Shown: one piece after another, positions 1 to 7,317 of the stretch | Layout of the letters: every line of letters begins with the position of its first letter | Position numbering within the stretch: the stretch's first letter is position 1 | Source of the DNA: Thermoguttaceae bacterium | GTDB lineage: Bacteria; Planctomycetota; Planctomycetia; Pirellulales; Thermoguttaceae | DNA length: 64,000 bases | Direction: 5' to 3' | NCBI GenBank assembly: GCA_017441605.1 | Contig: JAFRXD010000090.1 | Span: 1 to 64,000, forward strand | The notes under the pieces: generated by a model | What the model was told of the DNA's origin: nothing | Seen by the model: only the letters and a program-made list of their open reading frames with translations | The model's database searches: none | Position numbers and translations under genes: made by a program

Positions 1-453
1 GAATTGTTCGCGGCTTGTCGGCCGCTCGGGGATTATTCCTACTTTATTCACTTGATTAACGAGTATCTAAAACAAGGGCTTGAGATCGAAGAGGCGACGA
101 GCCGAGCGGTCGACGATATGCCGGACGATTCTCCTCTGAAACCATTCCTCTTGAAGAATAGGGCGGAAGTCATGAAAGCTAGCCTTTACGAATACGATGA
201 AAAGAAAACCCAAGAGATTTTGAAGCGGCAGTACATGCGCGAGGGGGAAAAACAAGGGCGCAAAGAGGGACGGGAGGAGGAAGGCCTCAAACGTCAACTC
301 GCGTATCTTCGCGACGTTTTGAAATTCCGCTTCAGCGCGGATCCGGACGAAACGACGGCGCTGCTCCGCGAGAAGTCGCTGGAAGAGCTTGACGCGTTGT
401 CGGCGGTCGTATTCGAATGCGCGAGTTTCGAGGATTTCCGCGAGCGACTCTAA
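1..453 (+). CDS. Rpn-type PD-(D/E)XK nuclease/transposase-like protein, C-terminal part
   Basis: The frame is open to base 1, so this is the 3' end of a gene that begins outside the window; the TTG at base 4 is not a credible start. The visible 150 residues resemble the C-terminal half of Rpn family (recombination-promoting nuclease / putative transposase) proteins: a helical stretch with the pattern INEYL..GL.IEEA, then MPDDSPLKPFLLKNRAEVM, then a highly charged linker rich in G, K, R and E (GEKQGRKEGREEEG) and a final helical region. The catalytic PD-(D/E)XK core lies upstream and cannot be checked. A full gene of the same family lies at 38096-39271. These genes tend to occur in many copies, so this one is probably a dispersed family member. 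Confidence 0.65.
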   Translation, partial: ELFAACRPLGDYSYFIHLINEYLKQGLEIEEATSRAVDDMPDDSPLKPFLLKNRAEVMKASLYEYDEKKTQEILKRQYMREGEKQGRKEGREEEGLKRQLAYLRDVLKFRFSADPDETTALLREKSLEELDALSAVVFECASFEDFRERL

Positions 454-631
454 CGCGCGCGCGTTGGCGACGCCGCTCGCGCCGGGGGCTTTGGGGAGAC
501 TCGGGCGCGGCGGGGTTTTCCGCGTCAAACGCAACCTTTTCATCTAACTCGTTACCGCTTTCCACGCTTATATTGGCGCGAATTTCTTCCGCGTTGAGCC
601 GATATAAACCCCGATCGCTTTCGCGAGACAT
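332..631 (-). CDS. possible small protein of 99 residues, tail antisense to the Rpn gene
   Basis: An ATG at 631 (minus strand) is preceded by a very strong Shine-Dalgarno stretch, GAGGAGG, about seven bases upstream. The first 45-50 residues are acidic and protein-like (begins MSRESDRGLYRLNAEEIRAN), but the second half is arginine-rich and runs antisense into the end of the Rpn gene, where any frame tends to look like this. It may be a small gene whose original 3' end was lost when the Rpn gene arrived, or a chance frame behind a good ribosome site. No function is assigned. Confidence 0.35.
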   Translation of the reverse strand: MSRESDRGLYRLNAEEIRANISVESGNELDEKVAFDAENPAAPESPQSPRRERRRQRARVRVARGNPRNSRIRIRPPTTRQALPATSRGAAPSFRPDPR

Positions 632-763
632 TGCTTCCTCCTCTCTCGCGTTTCTAGGAACTCGCTCTGGGAGCCGATTGAGGACAACGCCCGTGCGAAC
701 AACATCTACGGATCGCGCAAAACCGATTGTAGCGAGAGCCGACAATGGTCGCGCGAATTTTCG
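454..763. other. intergenic stretch, mostly unexplained
   Basis: This 310-base gap between the Rpn tail and the SUMF1-family gene holds most of the possible small minus-strand gene described at 332-631. A 14-base palindrome of alternating CG, flanked AA/TT, sits directly after the Rpn stop codon (about 453-466), but no T-run follows, so it is not a convincing terminator. Nothing else is recognisable. Confidence 0.5.
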
Positions 764-1807
764 CTAAGTAGAAAAAGGACGACCGCGACGGCGCAGTTTC
801 CCTTCGACGGGTCGCAAAAGAGAAAGCGCCTTGGCGTCGCGCGGGATTAGAACGAAACGAGCGCCTAGGCAGGAGGAGCGAACGGCGTAGCCACACCAGT
901 CTCGGCAGAAGGAATAGCAGTCCCACGCTTCGCTATGCCAGCTCCCTCCGCGATAAACGCGATTCGCGCGGTAAAAACGCGGAGCGTCCTCGGGGGCGAC
1001 GACCGGATCGACGGCGGGGGCGGGATCGATCGGGGCGCTCTCCTTCTCGGAATACCAGGAGTAGGCGTCGTAGCAGTCCAAACACCATTCGTCGACGTTG
1101 CCAATCGCGTCGTAAAGCCCCCAAGGATTCGGCTCGTAACTCCGGACGGGGGAGGTTCGCCACAAACGCGCTCCCGATTCTAGATCGCCGACGGGCTCGC
1201 TTCCGTCGCAGTTCGCTCTGTCCCCGTTGAGCGCGTCGCCCCAGAAGAACGGGGTCGTCGTTCCGGCTTTGCAGGCGTATTCCCATTGCGCCTCGGTCGG
1301 GAGACAGAAAATCCAGCCGTCGGGGAGCGCGGTAAATCGTTCGTTCAAGACGGACGCGAATTTGACGCAATCGTTCCAAGAAACGCATTCGACGGGACAA
1401 TCGTCCCCCTCGAACTCGCTCGGATTGAACCCCGCGACCGCCTCCCATTGCTTTTGAGTCGTCGGGGTTTCCATTGCCCAAAACCCTTGGGTTAAGATAA
1501 CTTCGCGACAAGGCTCTTCGCCGAGCGGACCGTCGTCCCCCTCGTATTGAGCGATTCCCCCCATAACGAACTTGCCCGGCGGACAGTAGCGAAACGGAAA
1601 CTCGACGCCCTCGATCGTCATAACGCGGCGCTCGCCCGCCTCGGCCGCGATCGGATCGAACGAAGAACCTTCAAACCGCTCGCGGTCGTCCGAAGGCCAA
1701 GGCTCGAAACCGGGCTCGAAATAACAAGCGCGAGAGCGACAAAAGGCGATTAGCGACAAAAGGCCGACTAAACCAAGGCTTGCGCCGATAATAATCGCGA
1801 GAGTCAT
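764..1807 (-). CDS. membrane-anchored SUMF1/FGE-family protein
   Basis: A 347-residue protein with one N-terminal hydrophobic helix (about residues 2-24) followed by a formylglycine-generating-enzyme (SUMF1/EgtB/PvdO) fold from about residue 62 to 330. Visible family motifs are PPGKFVMG, a W-x-METPTTQKQWEAV stretch, LPTEAQWEYACKAG, GNVDEW and YRGGSWHSEAWDCYSFCRDW. In true FGE two cysteines just after GGS bind copper; by alignment the first is replaced by Ser here and only the second position is Cys, so sulfatase-activating activity is doubtful. Planctomycetes carry many non-catalytic or differently acting members. It is a single gene with no obvious Shine-Dalgarno, separated from the next minus-strand gene by a hairpin. 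Confidence 0.8.
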   Translation of the reverse strand: MTLAIIIGASLGLVGLLSLIAFCRSRACYFEPGFEPWPSDDRERFEGSSFDPIAAEAGERRVMTIEGVEFPFRYCPPGKFVMGGIAQYEGDDGPLGEEPCREVILTQGFWAMETPTTQKQWEAVAGFNPSEFEGDDCPVECVSWNDCVKFASVLNERFTALPDGWIFCLPTEAQWEYACKAGTTTPFFWGDALNGDRANCDGSEPVGDLESGARLWRTSPVRSYEPNPWGLYDAIGNVDEWCLDCYDAYSWYSEKESAPIDPAPAVDPVVAPEDAPRFYRANRVYRGGSWHSEAWDCYSFCRDWCGYAVRSSCLGARFVLIPRDAKALSLLRPVEGKLRRRGRPFST

Positions 1808-1875
1808 TGGGGGGTCTCAAGAAAAATTAAGGGTGGCAAAGCAAAACGCGGGCGTCGATTAGCGTAGACTAGCGG

Positions 1876-1922
1876 AAAACGCGCCGACTCTCTCGCGATA
1901 AGCGAAACAATCGGCGCGTTTT
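1876..1922 (-). terminator. hairpin after the pseudo-CHAT gene
   Basis: A 12-base perfect inverted repeat, AAAACGCGCCGA and its complement, with a 23-base loop lies just downstream of the minus-strand gene ending at 1946. The stem ends in TTTT, so it can act as a weak intrinsic terminator separating that gene from the SUMF1-family gene. Confidence 0.55.
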
Positions 1923-1945
1923 AGGACGTTTTTTCAAGGAGACTC

Positions 1946-4900
1946 CTAGCTCTTTTTGGGCTTAACGGTAACTTTCGCCTTCTTTTTGCCCCCTTCGGGG
2001 TCTTTGGCGGAGTCGTCTTTGGAGTCGGTCTTCGGCTTGACGGTAACGGACCGTTTCGGCTTAACTTCCGGCTCCTCTTTGGGCTCGGGCTCCTTCGAGG
2101 ACGGCTCGTCGTCGGACGCGGCTTCGGAGTCGGCGTCGGGCCCTTCTTCGGGGTTCTCGGCGGGCGATTCGGACTCGTCGCCGGGTTCGTCGCCGGATTC
2201 GTCTTCGGCTTTCGGCGCGGGTTCCTCGGGCTCGTCGTCGTTGGCGAAGAAGTCGTCCCCGGCTTCGTCGAGCTCGGCGAGATCCTCGTCGGTCAAATTG
2301 CGCGGACCCAAATCGAACTCTTTGTCGCTCTTGGGCTTTCCGTTCTTGTCGACGAACTTGGGCGCGACGACGCCGTCGTCGGCTTGGTCGTCGGAGTTCT
2401 CGTCCCCTTCCCCCTCGGACTCGCCGTTTTCCGGCTTTTCCGATTCCGGAAGGGTCTCGTCGTCCCCTTCGAGCAACGCGTTCTCCTCCTCGGCTTTGCG
2501 AACGTTCTCCTCGTCGAGCCGCTCGATTTCCTCGGGCTGGATCGCCTCGCCGGAGTCGATTACCATGTACCCCGCCCACCAGAAGGGGAGGTCGTATTTC
2601 GGGGTCGGATCGGAGCGACCGAGTTTTCGGAGTCTGGGCTCCTCCTCGACGACGACGTCGCGCTTCATGAGTTTGAGAGCGCTATGTTTCCACGCCTCGG
2701 CGACCGGCTCGTTTTCGTAGTTCTTCACGAAATCGGTCGCGAGATCGTAGGCGGACCGACCTCCGGTTCGCCAACGACTTAGAAGCATCGCGTCCGCCCC
2801 GCTCGCTTGCATCGCGAGGATAGGCAGGAAGAGCTCCGAACCGTCCCCGCCGTTTTTGAGCGCCTCTTCGGCGCGGGTTCGCAACGCGGGGGCGACGTAG
2901 AGTCTCGGGGCGCCCCAGGGGGACGCGATCCAGTCGCTCGCGCTATTGCCCGCGCGGGAATCGGCGGGATTGACCGGGGCCCAATTCCAAGTGTTGCCGA
3001 CGATTTCGTCGAAGACGACGAGTCGCTTGAGGCGCGCGGCGTAGACGGCGCCGGGGGCTCTAATCGAGCCGAGTCGGAACGCCTCGGTCTTGGGAACCGC
3101 GCCCGCGAATCGCGCCGCGGCGGCGGAAACGGTCTCGAACGGCTCTTTCGGATAAGTCGCGCCGCAGGCGAGGGTCGTCGCCACGAACGCGTTGCGCCCC
3201 AACGAGTTGGGGAGGGACAATCCGACGGTCGCGGAGTAGCGAATCGAAAGTTCCGAGGCGGCGATCATGGGAAGCAGCCCCGCCTCGTACTCGACGAGCG
3301 CCTCGCGCTCGCGCGCGGACCGACTCTTGCGCTTGGGCGCCGCGGCCTCTTCGATCGGGGTCTCCTCGACGGTCGGCTCTTCGGCGGTTTCTTCCGGCTC
3401 TTCGGAAATCGGCTCGTCCTCGGGCTCGACTTCCTCCGGCTCGATCGCCTCGTCCTCCATCTCGGAGGCTTCGGCGTCGGTCGCGCGATAGGCGGCGTCG
3501 AGGTCGTCCTCCTCTTCCTCGTTCTCCCCGTCGGACGATTGGTCGTCGGAATTTTCGGACTCGTCGTCGGACGTTTCGCTAAGCCCGGGTAGCGGCGCGA
3601 CTTCGGCGTCGTCCAAGTCGTCCCCGTCGTCCTCGACGGTCTCCTCGGTCGAGGCGAGCGCGGGGAGGCAGAGCGCCTCGAACGGCAGGTACCAGAGAAC
3701 GGAGTCGGGCACGACGACGAGTTTCGAGAAAACGATATTGAATCGATCCGCCTCGACGTCTTGAGCGCCGAGAACGATATTGCGGAGTTTTTCGCCCTGG
3801 ACTTTCCAATGGGCTTCGGCGAGCGCGGTCGCGTCGATCTGCTTGGTTCCCTCGGAGTTGCCGATCGTCTTCAAGAAGGTTCCGACGGCGGCGCCGAGGC
3901 GAGCGGTCGAGCCTACCCGCCACGCGTCGAGGTTTTCCTTGCCGATCATGAACCCAAAGGTTTCGCCCCCCGCGTTAAGATAAGCGAGGACGGCGGTTTC
4001 GTCGGGAAGTCGGCTCTGGACGTCGGCGACGGAATAGACCGGCGGGAAGACGTAGGGGATTCTGGAGCGCCCGGCGGCGATGAAACGCAGCATAGCCTCT
4101 TGTCGGGCGGAGACTTCGCCGAGCGCGGCGAGCAGGGCGACCTGGCGGTTCTTCGACTCGGCGTCCTCGGGCGCGGACGGTAGGGAGTCGATCTCTTTCG
4201 TTATGGTCTCGACTTCTTCAAGGGTTTCCGCGAACTGGGGATAGGCGAGGAGAATCGCCTGTCGCGCGCTTCGGATCGACGGGGTAATCAGAGCGTCGTC
4301 GGCGGTCAGAACGTAGCGGAGGGAAAGAAGCCGTCCGCCGTAGGTTTGGGTCTTAAAGAACCGCTCGCGTCGAACGCGCTCGGCGACCTCGAACGCTTTG
4401 TCCTTCAAATCGCGCTCGATCAAAATGCGGAACCAACGCTCGTAAGACTCCGAGGGCGCGATCATTTGAATCGCGAGGGAATCGATGGGACGAGTCGCCC
4501 AATCGACGACGGTCGGCTCGCGCAGGAGCAGCTCGTAGAGGTCGGCGGCGTTTCTCGGGGTCATCACCCCGCTGGCGGAAAGTCCTTTTCTCACGCGCTC
4601 GTCGAGATCGATGAGCTGAATCGCCCAAGTCGAGCGCAATTTGGCGCCCTCGACGACTTTCGCGAGCGCCAAGTCGCCGTCGGGGAGGTTCCCGTTGGCG
4701 TAGAAGAGCAGCGCGTTCAGATAGTTCCAACGATCGGCGGCGCGACTGGTTCGCAGTCCGCGTCCGGCGGTCGCGCGCATCGTTTTTTCGATCGCGCCGA
4801 GGCCGCTGGTCGCCAAGTTTAGTTTTCCTCGATAGATAAAGTCTTCGACCAATTCGAGTCCGAACGACGCGACGAGGGTCTGGCAATTCTTGCGCGTCTT

Positions 4901-5941
4901 CGCCCAACGATACGCGAGATTGAGAACCGGGTCGGCTCCCCCGCGCCCAAGTCCTTTGACGACGTTGGAATAGTTCCGCAGCGATTCCTCGACGAGGAGA
5001 TAGTCCCCGTAATGGTAAGCGGAGACCGACGCCTCGTAGTAGCAGCGCGCCGCCTCGTTGGGCTTTTCGTTCGCGAGGTACAAATTGCCGAGCTCGAAGA
5101 GCGCGGTCGCGGTGAGAGGATGGTCGCAACCGCCCGGCATGGCGAGGGCTTCGGTCAATTTGTTCATCGCGGGCTCGGCTTTGTCGTTTTCGACGAGCGC
5201 GAGCCCCCAGATAACGTCGAGCAACGTAACGGACCAGTGGTTCGGGGCGACGGAGCGCTTTTGGAACGAGTCGTAGATCTCGCGGCTCGTCGGGTCGTAA
5301 GGCGCGAGAGGACCGAGGATTTCGTTGCGACGGCGGATCGAGAGCGCGATGCAGCGCAAGATTTCGAGCGGATCGATCGGGATCGCCTTTTGCTCCATCA
5401 GGGCGCCGCCCTTCTTAATGCGATCCTCGGTGATCTTGTCGCCGACGACGATCGTCGCCTTGGAGGGAAAGGCGCCAAAGGCGGTCGCGCGGCGACTGGC
5501 GCCCCACGGGGCGGGCGGTTTCGGTCCGGTCGACACGCCAGTCGCGTAAGTTACGCGTCCTAGCCAATTTGGATATTGAAGCGCGACCCCGAGCGCCTCG
5601 TTGTAGCTCGCGAGTGCCCCTTTGAGATCCCCCGCTTGATAACGAGACTCGCCAATCATCGCGTAGTAGCAAATCGAGTCGAGCCAGAGACTCGCCCCGA
5701 TGCGGAACGCGCCGCGCAATTCGCGTCGATAGAACGCTTCGGCGGCGGAGAAGTCGCCGGAGAGGATCAGGTCGACGCCCTCGTAATAGCTCGGAGAGGG
5801 GACGGGGCGACCGTCGAATCCGGACGCGCCCCCTTGGGCGAAGGAGCGCCCGCCGAACGCGACGAGCGCGATAAGGACCGACGCGAGGACGAGTCCGGCG
5901 CGGAGCGACGAGCGTCGCGAGGTCAAGCGGGAATCGGTCAT
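1946..5941 (-). CDS. secreted TPR protein with inactive-looking CHAT-like domain and acidic insert
   Basis: The frame is open further upstream, but the ATG at 5941 has an AAAGGAG Shine-Dalgarno and is followed by a signal peptide ending near SFAQ, giving 1331 residues. Residues of about 35-460 are TPR-like helical pairs. About 640-1130 follows the CHAT (HetF-associated caspase-like) pattern: VVVPDSVLWYLPFEAL near 740-757, LFLPILAMQASGADAMLLSRW near 1035-1055, and a final FWWAGYMVI. The usual catalytic His of the HG motif and the Cys of the LSAC motif are not present; the latter position reads YVAPALRTR. A roughly 100-residue Asp/Glu-rich insert interrupts the domain near 767-870, and the last 200 residues are an Asp/Glu/Pro tail ending in Lys-rich VTVKPKKS. 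It is the last gene of a three-gene minus-strand unit. I read it as an exported CHAT pseudoprotease scaffold. Confidence 0.7.
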   Translation of the reverse strand: MTDSRLTSRRSSLRAGLVLASVLIALVAFGGRSFAQGGASGFDGRPVPSPSYYEGVDLILSGDFSAAEAFYRRELRGAFRIGASLWLDSICYYAMIGESRYQAGDLKGALASYNEALGVALQYPNWLGRVTYATGVSTGPKPPAPWGASRRATAFGAFPSKATIVVGDKITEDRIKKGGALMEQKAIPIDPLEILRCIALSIRRRNEILGPLAPYDPTSREIYDSFQKRSVAPNHWSVTLLDVIWGLALVENDKAEPAMNKLTEALAMPGGCDHPLTATALFELGNLYLANEKPNEAARCYYEASVSAYHYGDYLLVEESLRNYSNVVKGLGRGGADPVLNLAYRWAKTRKNCQTLVASFGLELVEDFIYRGKLNLATSGLGAIEKTMRATAGRGLRTSRAADRWNYLNALLFYANGNLPDGDLALAKVVEGAKLRSTWAIQLIDLDERVRKGLSASGVMTPRNAADLYELLLREPTVVDWATRPIDSLAIQMIAPSESYERWFRILIERDLKDKAFEVAERVRRERFFKTQTYGGRLLSLRYVLTADDALITPSIRSARQAILLAYPQFAETLEEVETITKEIDSLPSAPEDAESKNRQVALLAALGEVSARQEAMLRFIAAGRSRIPYVFPPVYSVADVQSRLPDETAVLAYLNAGGETFGFMIGKENLDAWRVGSTARLGAAVGTFLKTIGNSEGTKQIDATALAEAHWKVQGEKLRNIVLGAQDVEADRFNIVFSKLVVVPDSVLWYLPFEALCLPALASTEETVEDDGDDLDDAEVAPLPGLSETSDDESENSDDQSSDGENEEEEDDLDAAYRATDAEASEMEDEAIEPEEVEPEDEPISEEPEETAEEPTVEETPIEEAAAPKRKSRSAREREALVEYEAGLLPMIAASELSIRYSATVGLSLPNSLGRNAFVATTLACGATYPKEPFETVSAAAARFAGAVPKTEAFRLGSIRAPGAVYAARLKRLVVFDEIVGNTWNWAPVNPADSRAGNSASDWIASPWGAPRLYVAPALRTRAEEALKNGGDGSELFLPILAMQASGADAMLLSRWRTGGRSAYDLATDFVKNYENEPVAEAWKHSALKLMKRDVVVEEEPRLRKLGRSDPTPKYDLPFWWAGYMVIDSGEAIQPEEIERLDEENVRKAEEENALLEGDDETLPESEKPENGESEGEGDENSDDQADDGVVAPKFVDKNGKPKSDKEFDLGPRNLTDEDLAELDEAGDDFFANDDEPEEPAPKAEDESGDEPGDESESPAENPEEGPDADSEAASDDEPSSKEPEPKEEPEVKPKRSVTVKPKTDSKDDSAKDPEGGKKKAKVTVKPKKS

Positions 5942-6044
5942 AAAACGCGCTCCTTTCCTTTGCGCGAAAAGCGCGAAATCGCGCGGGGGACGATCGCCGA
6001 GCAATTTTGAGCGCGCGGCGAGTCGTCGATTGTCGAAAAAGCGA

Positions 6045-7295
6045 TTATCGATTGGGACGAAAACGATCGTTAAAAATGGCGGGATCGATTTCGTCTCGGT
6101 ATTTCTTTTGGGGCGAGGCGCCGACGCGACGCAGGCGCGCCTCGGGGGAGTTCGGGTCGTCCTCCGGCTTTGGGAGGTACTTGAGCGCCTCCTGGGAGGA
6201 CCCGAAGCGCAAGACGTCGTCGGGCGCGGCGCCGCTCCGGTCGGAGTCGACGTCGAACGCGCCGGCGAACGAGTCGAGGGTCGGCTCGCCGGGCGCGGAA
6301 ACCGCGGGCGCGAATTCCGTCGGCGCGGCGTCGGCGCGCGCGGGAACCGCCGGCCTCGTCTCGCGAACCAACGCGGCGAGGACCGGCTCTTTCTTAAGGG
6401 ACTCGAGCCATTCGACAAAGGCGTCGCAATCTTTTTTGGAAGTTCGGTCGTTTCCGAACGGATAGACCCGTTCGCCCTTGGCGTCGACGACGGTCGGATG
6501 GTTCAAAATCGGGCTTTCCTCGGGCCGGTCGAGCTCGACGTAATCGAGCGTCGCGCGAAGGTTGGCGAAGAGAACGGCGCGCGCGGCGGAACCGAGAACC
6601 TTGGGCCGCAAGGAATAGCGCGAAGTCGTCGCGTCGCCGTGGCAACTCGAGGACGCGCAGCGCTTTTGCAAGACGGGGTTCGCCTTTCGCGAGAAACGCT
6701 CCAAGGTCGCGAAGGGAACTCGAGCGCCCCAGGCTTCGAGCTCGACTTGCTCGGGGGTTTTCTCCGGGGTCGGCTTGTCGACGGTTCGGGCGCCTCGGCT
6801 CTCGCGCTCGGCGATCGCTCGAGCGGCGTCGGCGCGGAACGATTCCGCTTGGATTAGGTCGTCGAGCTTTCGCTCGATGGCGGAGCGCTCGGCGGGGTCG
6901 GTCGAGCGCTCGAGCCTCTCGGTCAAGGTTTTGATCGCCTCGGAGCCCAGCTGTCGGCGACCCGCCCAGTCGGCGAGTTTGAGCAGCTCGTTGACGTCCT
7001 CGGCCCGGGTTCGCTCCAACTTGTACCGATAAACGGCTTGGCGCGAGGATCCGACGAACTCGGCGTCGATTTTGGAGACGAGAGTCGAGCCTCCGCCCTC
7101 GAACTCGATCAGATAGGCGTCCCCGCGATCGCGGATCGCGCCCTCGCAAACGGCGCCGAGTCGGGTCAAGACGCATCCCTTGGCGGCGGGTTCGGTCGGC
7201 TCTTGCGCGAATAGCGAGGGGAAAAACGCGAGGGCGAGCCAAAGCGCCGTTAGCGCGGCTATCGCGCGGAACGTTGTCGTTGCGGTGTTTATCAT
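6045..7295 (-). CDS. secreted protein with a C-x4-CH motif, planctomycete type
   Basis: A 416-residue protein starting at ATG 7295 with an AAGGAT Shine-Dalgarno; signal peptide about residues 1-30 ending SLFAQ. The N-terminal 45 residues after the signal form a small beta-like unit (VLTRLGAVCEGAIRDRGDAY), a pattern I associate with planctomycete secreted proteins, followed by a helical region and a C-terminal half containing CASSSCHG near residues 212-219. That is C-x4-CH rather than the normal C-x2-CH haem site. Nearby FANLRATLDYV and ESPILNHP resemble the planctomycete cytochrome C-like arrangement, so a mono-haem or structural zinc/disulfide role are both possible. The C-terminal 100 residues are Pro/Ala-rich and disordered-looking. 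It lies 22 bases after the fusion lipoprotein gene and 103 bases before the pseudo-CHAT gene. Confidence 0.6.
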   Translation of the reverse strand: MINTATTTFRAIAALTALWLALAFFPSLFAQEPTEPAAKGCVLTRLGAVCEGAIRDRGDAYLIEFEGGGSTLVSKIDAEFVGSSRQAVYRYKLERTRAEDVNELLKLADWAGRRQLGSEAIKTLTERLERSTDPAERSAIERKLDDLIQAESFRADAARAIAERESRGARTVDKPTPEKTPEQVELEAWGARVPFATLERFSRKANPVLQKRCASSSCHGDATTSRYSLRPKVLGSAARAVLFANLRATLDYVELDRPEESPILNHPTVVDAKGERVYPFGNDRTSKKDCDAFVEWLESLKKEPVLAALVRETRPAVPARADAAPTEFAPAVSAPGEPTLDSFAGAFDVDSDRSGAAPDDVLRFGSSQEALKYLPKPEDDPNSPEARLRRVGASPQKKYRDEIDPAIFNDRFRPNR

Positions 7296-7317
7296 AGTCG
7301 ATCCTTGACTCTCGCCG

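Noticed and set aside
453..466. CG palindrome after the Rpn tail as a terminator
   Set aside because: No T-run and almost no loop; likely chance in CG-rich sequence.
5942..6418. N-terminal extension of the pseudo-CHAT frame
   Set aside because: It overlaps the upstream gene, is Arg/Pro/Ser-rich, and the signal peptide with AAAGGAG lies at 5941.
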